Positions 58,253-64,000 of a stretch of DNA of 64,000 bases are shown here, one piece after another. The notes under the pieces were generated by a model. That model was not told the DNA's origin. It was given only the letters and a program-made list of their open reading frames with translations, and ran no database searches. A program made the translations under genes and the position numbers. Within the stretch, counting starts at the first letter, position 1. Every line of letters starts with the position of its first letter. Origin of the DNA: CAZOKH01 sp964580315 (GTDB lineage Bacteria; Chloroflexota; Anaerolineae; Anaerolineales; Anaerolineaceae); NCBI GenBank assembly GCA_964580315.1, contig CAZOKH010000002.1, positions 65,832 to 129,831 on the forward strand, given 5' to 3'.

Positions 58253-58481
58253 GGTTACTCTCCAGCACAAATTATCCCAAGTTGTTACCTTAGAAAACGA
58301 ACGAGTGAGCCTTGCAGTACCTGGCAATGTTGAACTTGCCAACGATTTGTATTATTGCGGTGGGATAGGTGTGGATGAGGTTTGGGAATAAGTCTTAGTT
58401 TAAAAATGGTTATGGTATTAACAGGTTTCTCGCCCTCAATTTTAATTATACAGATTCCCGGTATCGATTACAACAAAAAAA

Positions 58482-58504
58482 CCGCCCTCCGTGCGGAGAG
58501 CGCT
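58482..58504 (-). repeat. Hairpin repeat, copy 3
   Basis: CCGCCCTCCG with CGGAGAGCG. Preceded on the plus strand by AAAAAAAA, so on the minus strand it ends in a T-run and may terminate the LysE transcript. It is nearly identical to copy 2. The gap 58253-58572 also holds TGCCAAC at 58337-58343, another attC-like core. Confidence 0.6.
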
Positions 58505-58572
58505 TGAGCGTTCAGGCATCTGGCTTGGCACTAACCGGTTATTCGACTCGGCTTTCATCTATAAGGCGAAAC

Positions 58573-59187
58573 TTATTTTTCACTAAATGCTAGTTGAACA
58601 GCAAACCCGGCAAGTGTTACAGCAAATGCCCTTTGAATTCGCTTGAAAGTTTTTGATGACTTTGTTAAGTAAACACTAATTGCACTCGCTAAAATTCCAT
58701 ATAATGCAAACACAATAAATGTCATAGCCATGAAAACAATACATAGCATTATCATTTCAAGAGTAGGTGAAGAGGAATTTTTAGAGATAAAAAGCGGTAA
58801 AAAAGCGAAGAAGAAAATTGTCAACTTGGGATTTAGCAAATTAATTGTAATAGCCTTTGTTATTATTTTTAATGGACTAGTATCTACACTTCTCGGGTTG
58901 ATTTCAAGCGTTCCTGCTTCACGCCACATATTCCATGCCAGGTAAAGTAAATATGCAGCCCCTGCCAACTTCAACACCGAAAAAACTTGCGCACTCATAT
59001 TCAGTAACGCTGACAAGCCTAAAATGCACGCCAAGATATGGGGGACAATCCCAAGTGTACATCCGATGGCGGCGGCAATGCTGGCTCGCCATTTGAGAGT
59101 AAGCCCAGTAGTAATTGTATAAACAGCCCCTGTTCCTGGGATAAGTACAACAATAAGTGAAGCGAGAAGAAATTCTGGTTTAATCAC
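58573..59187 (-). CDS. LysE-family transporter (second, AT-rich copy)
   Basis: The protein (about 204 residues from a GTG at 59187, or 215 from the ATG at 59220) has six hydrophobic segments and typical LysE features: FLLASLIVVLIPGTGAVYTI (family P-G-P/G-x-x), SIAAAIGCTLGIVPHILACI, KLAGAAYLLYLAWNMWREAG and TINLLNPKLTIFFFAFLPLF with the N-P-K motif. It exports amino acids or similar compounds; the substrate is unknown. It is distinct from the copy at 11402 and clearly AT-richer. The upstream end contains GTTTGTC-type repeat sequence. Confidence 0.85.
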   Translation of the reverse strand: MIKPEFLLASLIVVLIPGTGAVYTITTGLTLKWRASIAAAIGCTLGIVPHILACILGLSALLNMSAQVFSVLKLAGAAYLLYLAWNMWREAGTLEINPRSVDTSPLKIITKAITINLLNPKLTIFFFAFLPLFISKNSSSPTLEMIMLCIVFMAMTFIVFALYGILASAISVYLTKSSKTFKRIQRAFAVTLAGFAVQLAFSEK

Positions 59188-59215
59188 GTTTAGTCTCCAT
59201 TGAAAAATTTTTACC

Positions 59216-59414
59216 GACAAACGATTTGCGACATCGTCCCCTTTAGGGGATAGCGGCGGGTGGGGCGGGCGTGGATTCTGCTTGGGAGCAGGAAAAACTC
59301 AAAGCGTAGAAAATGCTCGACGCGAAGCGTGCCGCACGCCCGAAGGGCAATCCCACACATCAGGCCGTTCGTCCCGCGGAGCGGAGCAAAGACGGGATGC
59401 ACGCTTTGTTGAGT
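59216..59414 (-). other. attC-like site B (low confidence)
   Basis: On the minus strand it opens with ACTCAAC (59414-59408, fits RYYYAAC) followed by AAAGCGTGCATCCCGTC. It ends GATGTCGCAAATCGTTTGTC (59216), a weak match to GTTRRRY. It shares AACA-N2-GCGYGCA with sites at 60276 and 63378. It is long for an attC (199 bp). The gap 59188-59536 is otherwise empty. Confidence 0.4.
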
Positions 59415-59536
59415 AGTTTTGAGCCCACCGAAATGATAACTCAACGAAACCACGCCAACAATCAAAGCCTATTTTTAAAGCTAAAGAACATCTTTCTTGC
59501 TCGTCTGGATTGATGTGCGTTACTTTCAGGCAACAC

Positions 59537-60103
59537 TCATGCTGCGTTATCTGTGTCCATTTTTTTCATTATTTCTAGCAATTTCGTTGTTGTATTCCAG
59601 TTGCGGATGGTCATGGATTGATAGAGTGGTGTTTCCAAAATTTTATTGAGACGACTTTTGGTGCGTTGGGAGCTGAGACGTTGTGAGTAAATTACGCCAT
59701 TACCTGCCCAGACCTGGTCGACTCCCTCCCGGGGACTGAATGCAGCCATAGCCTCAGCCGAATCAATACCCATCAGAAAGATTGCATCGCTGTGATATTT
59801 CTCGGGCTGCTCACCGAAACCTTTTGGCTTGTTATTAATGATGACCTGGAGTTGGTTGTGGGTCAACACCAAAACTTTGATGAACCCGTCATCCAGTTTG
59901 AAGTTCTCAGGTAAAACCCCTTCAATTTGAGCTTTTACATCGTTATTGCTTTTGTCGGATTTTAAGATTACATTACCGCTGGCAATATACGTCGAAACAT
60001 TGGAAAATCCCTGTTCTTCCAGGCATTTTCTCAAGCCCGCCATTGGTATGATATTTTTGCCGCCGACATTTATACCGCGCAAAAGGATTACATAGGTATT
60101 CAT
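59537..60103 (-). CDS. DUF1697 family protein
   Basis: The 188-residue protein begins MNTYVILLRGINVGGKNIIP, followed by MAGLRKCLEEQGFSNVSTYI, ASGNVILKSDKSNNDVKAQI and FIKVLVLTHNQLQVIINNKP. AIFLMGIDSAEAMAAFSPRE and VIYSQRLSSQRTKSRLNKIL are next. The R-G-I-N-V-G-G start and the Y-I-x-S-G-N-V pattern are diagnostic of DUF1697, a cytosolic family of unknown function. It lies between two attC-like repeats with no operon partner. DUF1697 genes are frequent in genomic islands. Confidence 0.92.
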   Translation of the reverse strand: MNTYVILLRGINVGGKNIIPMAGLRKCLEEQGFSNVSTYIASGNVILKSDKSNNDVKAQIEGVLPENFKLDDGFIKVLVLTHNQLQVIINNKPKGFGEQPEKYHSDAIFLMGIDSAEAMAAFSPREGVDQVWAGNGVIYSQRLSSQRTKSRLNKILETPLYQSMTIRNWNTTTKLLEIMKKMDTDNAA

Positions 60104-60164
60104 TATTGCTTGATCCCTTGCGTATATTCTAATACTGATTACCTATGTGGAATTTGAACTTACC

Positions 60165-60276
60165 GCCTAATGGTTGGCGACATTGTTCCCTTTTGGGGAT
60201 AACGGCAAGTGGTCCCCGCAATCCAGCCGCTCGCCCCGTCGAGCACTGCGAAAACGGGGTGCGCGCTGTGTTAAGC
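60165..60276 (-). other. attC-like site C (moderate resemblance)
   Basis: On the minus strand it opens with GCTTAAC (60276-60270, RYYYAAC) then ACAGCGCGCACCCCG. It ends TGTCGCCAACCATTAGGC (60165). The two ends are complementary at 5 of 7 positions and the 112-bp length is within the attC range. It lies between the methyltransferase and DUF1697 genes. Confidence 0.45.
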
Positions 60277-60305
60277 AGCGGTTGATGAAGTTCCTATGCA
60301 TCACG

Positions 60306-60923
60306 CTACGGTTTTGTCGATAACACCAAAATCCAGCCCGGCCTGGATCTATCATCAATTGAAATGTCAACAAAACCTGCAGCATTAAGTTTTTCTCGAT
60401 ATTCTTGAGCAGAATGGATTTGCAAAACATCAGCCCAAGCAGCATCCTTTCCCTGTAAGTCGGGATACCTGTTAACAACCAGCAGCTTTCCCGATGACTT
60501 TAGAACACGTTTTATTTCCAGCAAATCATTATTCAGGTCGGGCCAGAATTGTATTGTCTCAAAAGCCGTTACAATCTCAAACATATTGTCTGGATATGGT
60601 AAAGATGATACCAAAGCGTGATCAATTTCCACACGGTTGCCATCAATTAGAGCCTTATTAACTTGCTTTGAGAGGTTTATCATCTCTGGTGAGTGGTCGA
60701 TACCATACACTTTTCCTTCAGGAATCTTCGCCGCCAACAACTTGATCACCTCTCCCCCACCACAACCAATGTCAAGTACATTTGAATTGCCATCCAATGA
60801 AACCGCATCAAGCCCCCAGTGATAAATGCTTTTGTGGCTTAAATTCATCAGATAGCCGATCAACCTGCCCAATAAGCCGGTTGGCATGCCCCCTTGTTTC
60901 ATCAGTTTCTCAGAAAAGCTCAT
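60306..60923 (-). CDS. Class I SAM-dependent methyltransferase (UbiE-like)
   Basis: The 205-residue protein begins MSFSEKLMKQGGMPTGLLGR. Motif I is VLDIGCGGGEVIKLLAAKIP, then VYGIDHSPEMINLSKQVNKA, LVSSLPYPDNMFEIVTAFET and EIKRVLKSSGKLLVVNRYPD. The family is clear; the substrate is not. It is AT-richer than the window average. It sits in the minus-strand single-gene series with repeat-like sequence on both sides. Confidence 0.87.
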   Translation of the reverse strand: MSFSEKLMKQGGMPTGLLGRLIGYLMNLSHKSIYHWGLDAVSLDGNSNVLDIGCGGGEVIKLLAAKIPEGKVYGIDHSPEMINLSKQVNKALIDGNRVEIDHALVSSLPYPDNMFEIVTAFETIQFWPDLNNDLLEIKRVLKSSGKLLVVNRYPDLQGKDAAWADVLQIHSAQEYREKLNAAGFVDISIDDRSRPGWILVLSTKP

Positions 60924-60972
60924 GGTATTCTCCTATTGAATGATGACCAAAATATGATAACGGTCTTGCACC

Positions 60973-61060
60973 ACCTAACAGCTTGCGACATCGTGCTCTT
61001 TTGGAAACACCGCTGACGGGCATGGCCTCTGCTTGGGAGCAGGACGTATCACAGTTATAA
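60973..61060 (-). other. attC-like site D (moderate resemblance)
   Basis: On the minus strand it ends CGATGTCGCAAGCTGTTAGGT, with GTTAGGT (60979-60973) an exact GTTRRRY. The opening is TTATAAC (61060-61054). Length is 88 bp. It shares CTGCTTGGGAGCAGGA with site B, internal to both. Confidence 0.45.
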
Positions 61061-61146
61061 GCGGCAGCCGTCTTTACCTTGCAACCGTTTGTCTGATATT
61101 TTTCCCTTCACTTATCCAACAACTTCTTCAAGTGTGGACGAATGCC

Positions 61147-62103
61147 TTACAAAGTGAATTGCTCCAGCACCTCACGTGCTTGAGTCGCAACCGCTTCTTT
61201 CAACTCCATGGGCTCCACCACCTCCACAAACCCAGACAGGCCAAAGACGAGCATTTTCGCCTGCATGTCAGAATCCATGGAGAGGGATATTGTCTTCCAT
61301 CCCCTATCCTCTGCATCGGCATCCATTTCCCAACGTCCAGGCATTAGCGTTTTGATAAACGATATCCGGTCAGGGTGAACCCGCAAGATGCATTGGTAAC
61401 CGGATGAAAATTTTTCCAGGTTCTGGGTGTGCGTGCGCCAATAGGTCGGCAGGTCAAAATCGGGACGGCGTGAAAACGATCCATCGAGCAGTTGCATTGA
61501 ATGAAAACGATTGACGCGATAGGTACGCAGCTCCCCGTCGCGTTCGGCGAGTAAATACCACACACTTGACTTGCAGATCAGGCTATACGGGGCTAGCGTA
61601 CGCTCTGCAATTTTACCGTCAAAATTCTCATACTGCGCTTTGATCATTCTGTCTTCGTACACAGCCCGTTGCATCTCCTCCCAAAAAGGTGAGATCGAAG
61701 CATCATGCCACCACCACGTTGGGTCGATCATCAAGCGTTGGCGAATATGATCGGCGGTGGAATGCTGTGTATTCGGCAAAGCTGCCAACAGCTTAAGTAA
61801 GAGGCGTTCTCCGGCGTCGCCCAAACCCACGTCGCGCAAGGCTTCATTGTTGCTGCTGACAAACAGGCTTTGCACTTCCAATGTATTTAAACCTGTCAGC
61901 GTGGTGCGATACTCCTCGGCAAGCGAAAACCCGCCCCCGTGCCCGCCTTCGCTGTAAACAGGCACACCCGAAAATGATAAAGCGTTGATGTCGCGCAGGA
62001 TCGTTCGGCGCGAAACCTCTAATTCCTCCGCCAACGCTTTGGCGGTCATCTTGCCGCGTGTTTGCAGCAATAGAATGATCGATAATAGTCGGTCTGCTCG
62101 CAT
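61147..62103 (-). CDS. WYL-domain transcriptional regulator (YafY-like)
   Basis: The 318-residue protein starts MRADRLLSIILLLQTRGKMT. The HTH_11-type DNA-binding domain reads AKALAEELEVSRRTILRDIN, with PVYSEGGHGGGFSLAEEYRT after it. The central WYL domain has IKAQYENFDGKIAERTLAPY, then SLICKSSVWYLLAERDGELR and TYRVNRFHSMQLLDG. The C-terminal WCX-like part follows. Such regulators often control a divergent gene and sense small ligands or nucleic acid. A perfect 10-bp inverted repeat lies between it and the divergent hydrolase gene and is the likely operator. I take the ATG at 62103. Confidence 0.9.
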   Translation of the reverse strand: MRADRLLSIILLLQTRGKMTAKALAEELEVSRRTILRDINALSFSGVPVYSEGGHGGGFSLAEEYRTTLTGLNTLEVQSLFVSSNNEALRDVGLGDAGERLLLKLLAALPNTQHSTADHIRQRLMIDPTWWWHDASISPFWEEMQRAVYEDRMIKAQYENFDGKIAERTLAPYSLICKSSVWYLLAERDGELRTYRVNRFHSMQLLDGSFSRRPDFDLPTYWRTHTQNLEKFSSGYQCILRVHPDRISFIKTLMPGRWEMDADAEDRGWKTISLSMDSDMQAKMLVFGLSGFVEVVEPMELKEAVATQAREVLEQFTL

Positions 62104-62117
62104 CGTTTTCCTCAATT

Positions 62118-62142
62118 TTGGGTGACACAAGATGTCACCCAA
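62118..62142. promoter_or_regulatory. Putative operator of the WYL regulator (TTGGGTGACA-N5-TGTCACCCAA)
   Basis: A perfect inverted repeat with 10-bp arms and 5 spacer bases in the 84-bp gap between two divergent genes. It begins 14 bases upstream of the regulator start codon, so it probably controls both genes. Confidence 0.65.
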
Positions 62143-62187
62143 TGGAATGTATCATAAGAATATACCAAAAACAAGAGGAGAAACGAA

Positions 62188-63012
62188 ATGACACAGACAA
62201 AGAAAGGTCATTTGAATTTGGGGGACGGGCAGTTGTACTACGAGACGGCAGGCAAAGGAATGCCGCTTGTGTTCTCGCACGCGGCGTTCCTCGACAGCAG
62301 AATGTTCGATGCTGTTTGGGAACCGCTGGCAAAACATTTCTGCGTGATTCGATACGATATGCGCGGCTTTGGGCAATCCAGCCCTGTGACAGGTCCGCTT
62401 TGCCGCCGCGACGATCTAAATCAACTGCTCAAGCATCTCGAAGTAACAGAAGCGCATCTGGTTGGATGTTCCAATGGCGGACAGATCAGCCTAGACCTGG
62501 CACTTGAACAGCCTCAACGCTTCAAATCTTTGACCCTGGTTGACTCAACCCCGAGCGGCTTTGAATTACACGGAGAGCCTCCCCGTTACATGCTTGAAAT
62601 GTTCGACGCGATGCAAAAAGGTGATATCGATCGCTCGAATGAACTTCAAATCCGAATTTGGCTGGATGGCGAAACTCGGGATCCAGAACAGGTTGATTCA
62701 ACATTGCGCAAAAAGGCTTTGGAAATGAATCGCATTTCCGTATCGCAAAGTACATTTTTCATCGCCGATACACAGCCGATCAATCCGCTTGACCCACCTG
62801 CCATTACTCGATTGGAATCGGTAAACTGCCCCACATGGATTGTCGCTGGATCGCTTGACCACCCTGAAGTACTGCGCGCTGCTGATGAAATGGTCAAGCG
62901 GATTCCCAATGCCCGAAAAGCCCTGATTGAATCCGCCGGGCATGTTCCCAGCTACGAGCAGCCCGATACGTTTGTTAAATTATTACTGGATTTTCTAGGC
63001 AGTATGACATAA
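62188..63012 (+). CDS. Alpha/beta hydrolase (ester/lactonase type)
   Basis: The 274-residue protein begins MTQTKKGHLNLGDGQLYYET. The hydrolase fold is complete: MPLVFSHAAFLDSRMFDAVW, VIRYDMRGFGQSSPVTG, nucleophile elbow GCSNGGQ (LVGCSNGGQISLDLALEQPQ), Asp in WIVAGSLDHPEVLRAADEMV, and His in LIESAGHVPSYEQPDTFV. The triad is Ser, Asp, His. It resembles 3-oxoadipate enol-lactonase-like hydrolases, but no aromatic pathway genes are near. AGAGGAG precedes the ATG. It is divergent from and probably controlled by the WYL regulator. Confidence 0.9.
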   Translation: MTQTKKGHLNLGDGQLYYETAGKGMPLVFSHAAFLDSRMFDAVWEPLAKHFCVIRYDMRGFGQSSPVTGPLCRRDDLNQLLKHLEVTEAHLVGCSNGGQISLDLALEQPQRFKSLTLVDSTPSGFELHGEPPRYMLEMFDAMQKGDIDRSNELQIRIWLDGETRDPEQVDSTLRKKALEMNRISVSQSTFFIADTQPINPLDPPAITRLESVNCPTWIVAGSLDHPEVLRAADEMVKRIPNARKALIESAGHVPSYEQPDTFVKLLLDFLGSMT

Positions 63013-63119
63013 CGAACTTCCCATTCAAATCGTCACATCCATCAAATGATGCAGATGGATGTGATGATTCTTCCCGTAGGGGAAAAATCGGGGAGGATTA
63101 GTCGGTGAGTTTAACCAAA

Positions 63120-63147
63120 AAGCGCTCCCCATTTCTGGAGGGCGCTT
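63120..63147 (+). terminator. Hairpin after the hydrolase gene
   Basis: AAGCGCTCCCC and GGAGGGCGCTT form an imperfect stem 108 bases after the stop codon, of the same style as others in this window. The region up to 63300 has no other supported feature. Confidence 0.45.
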
Positions 63148-63311
63148 ATTCGTCATTCGTGTGTTATGTGGTCTATCGAAACACCGGCCTGAACTTACGA
63201 CCGAAGGGAGCCCTGTGGGTACCCTTACATCCAACTCAGTCCGCGTTGGGGAGATGAGAGTGGAAATCTAGCGGCAGGCGTTACCGGCACGCGCGGGGAT
63301 TTGGCGGACAA

Positions 63312-63378
63312 AACCAACAGACGCCGAATTTGCCGTTGGGTCACGCCCGCACTTTATCCGCTGCACGCAGTGTTGGAC
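63312..63378 (-). other. attC-like site F (low confidence)
   Basis: On the minus strand GTCCAAC (63378-63372, exact RYYYAAC) is followed by ACTGCGTGCAGCGG and ends TCTGTTGGTT (63312). The end boxes match over CCAAC/GTTGG. It lies 43 bases downstream of the 63421 gene stop, where a cassette attC would be expected. Length 67 bp. Confidence 0.4.
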
Positions 63379-63420
63379 GGGCCTTTGCTACAATCAATTT
63401 CTGATTATTTTGAAATTGCT

Positions 63421-63939
63421 TTACAGTCCAGAAACTTTTTGCTCTATATAAGTTATTAATACTTTGATTACACTTTCACCAACCATGGGGGCAATTTTAT
63501 AAAGAAACTCTGCAATCTTCTGTCGCGCAGTTTGGCGATTTTCCCGTGGTGATGAATTGTCTTTTAACTCATCCAGAGCCGATTTCAAACGGATAGATTC
63601 AAGGTGTTCAGCATATTTCTCAAATAAGGCCACTAATTGACTGTCTTCTGCATTGTAAGTAATATCGCCATTTACAATTTGGTCAATCTTTTGTTGAATT
63701 AGTTGGTTTGATTGATTAGAAAAGGAAACATTGATTGTGCCTGTGTTATGAGGAATTGAAAGCAGAGCGGAAGGTTGAATTGGTATTGAAAGTTCTGCAA
63801 GCGGTTTTGCTAATTCATTCTCATATATGTCATTCTCTAATCTTTGTTTCAATGCGAGCGTTTTTTGCTCGTATTCATGACGAATATCTATCTTAAGGCG
63901 TTTATAATCTCGCAAATACTTGGAAATCATACTTTCCAC
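63421..63939 (-). CDS. Hypothetical AT-rich protein, 172 residues
   Basis: I do not recognise this protein. The first 45 residues are a charged coiled-coil-like helix (MESMISKYLRDYKRLKIDIR, HEYEQKTLALKQRLENDIYE). A short middle region follows (GTINVSFSNQSNQLIQQKID), then a helical C-terminus (VALFEKYAEHLESIRLKSAL, ENRQTARQKIAEFLYKIAPM). The G-T-I-N-V-S-x-x-N-Q-S-N-Q stretch is reminiscent of small effector-associated proteins, but that is only an impression. It has no signal or membrane segment. It is strongly AT-rich and followed by an attC-like repeat. The last 60 bases of the window show nothing else. Confidence 0.55.
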   Translation of the reverse strand: MESMISKYLRDYKRLKIDIRHEYEQKTLALKQRLENDIYENELAKPLAELSIPIQPSALLSIPHNTGTINVSFSNQSNQLIQQKIDQIVNGDITYNAEDSQLVALFEKYAEHLESIRLKSALDELKDNSSPRENRQTARQKIAEFLYKIAPMVGESVIKVLITYIEQKVSGL

Positions 63940-64000
63940 TTCGGTCGTTGGTGTAACATTCTTTCTGTAAAATAGCGAACCTTAACAAAAGCGGTGAGTC

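Noticed and set aside
1..64000. tRNA, rRNA and CRISPR features.
   Set aside because: I found no TPsiC-like cloverleaf, rRNA core sequence or regularly spaced direct repeats by reading; the repeats seen are hairpin types.

Overview
This window reads as draft sequence (one 10-N gap at 52312) from an anaerobic or facultative bacterium, most likely a Chloroflexota/Anaerolineae relative. That placement is an inference from the gene content: a 2-oxoacid:ferredoxin oxidoreductase operon, a K+-independent membrane pyrophosphatase, an archaeal-type upper mevalonate operon, many lipoproteins with Thr/Pro-rich linkers, and dispersed GC-rich hairpin repeats. No rRNA, tRNA or CRISPR array was found. Most genes are GC-rich. 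A few are clearly AT-rich: the restriction-modification gene at 24.5-27 kb and several genes beyond 57 kb.

Layout. 0-2.6 kb: the end of a sorbitol/glucitol PTS operon (gutM, srlA on the minus strand) diverges from a SorC-family regulator, with two copies of one operator between them. 2.7-8.5 kb: a zinc-site-degenerate cysteinyl-tRNA synthetase paralogue, glycerate 2-kinase, H+-pyrophosphatase and a lipoprotein. 8.5-15.6 kb: accessory genes, including a decayed DUF4258/DUF2283 pair, a MITE, a phosphomannose isomerase-like protein, LysE, HicAB, a LUD protein, VapBC and an AlkD-like protein. 15.7-18.4 kb: a four-subunit 2-oxoacid:ferredoxin oxidoreductase operon. 18.5-24.4 kb: a sensor kinase and response regulator followed by two large paralogous membrane proteins of an unrecognised family. 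24.5-27.1 kb: a fused methyltransferase and BsuBI/PstI-type endonuclease. 27.1-31.1 kb: an ABC exporter, then a metallo-beta-lactamase-fold hydrolase behind a CRP-like site. 31.2-34.8 kb: HMG-CoA reductase, HMG-CoA synthase and a thiolase homologue that lacks its expected nucleophilic Cys and His. 34.8-56.5 kb: mostly single genes of surface, detoxification, repair and toxin-antitoxin type, with two striking palindromes beside DUF4143 ATPase sequences and a duplicated decayed secreted domain. 56.5-64 kb: mainly minus-strand single genes separated by GC-rich repeats that resemble integron attC sites.

How the parts work together. The mevalonate genes would take acetyl-CoA to mevalonate if another thiolase supplies acetoacetyl-CoA. 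The ferredoxin oxidoreductase would turn 2-oxoacids into acyl-CoA and reduced ferredoxin. The pyrophosphatase would recover energy from biosynthetic pyrophosphate. The best candidates for something undescribed are the two-component/twin membrane protein locus, the active-site-less thiolase inside the mevalonate operon, the palindrome association of DUF4143 genes, and the cassette-like array at the right end.
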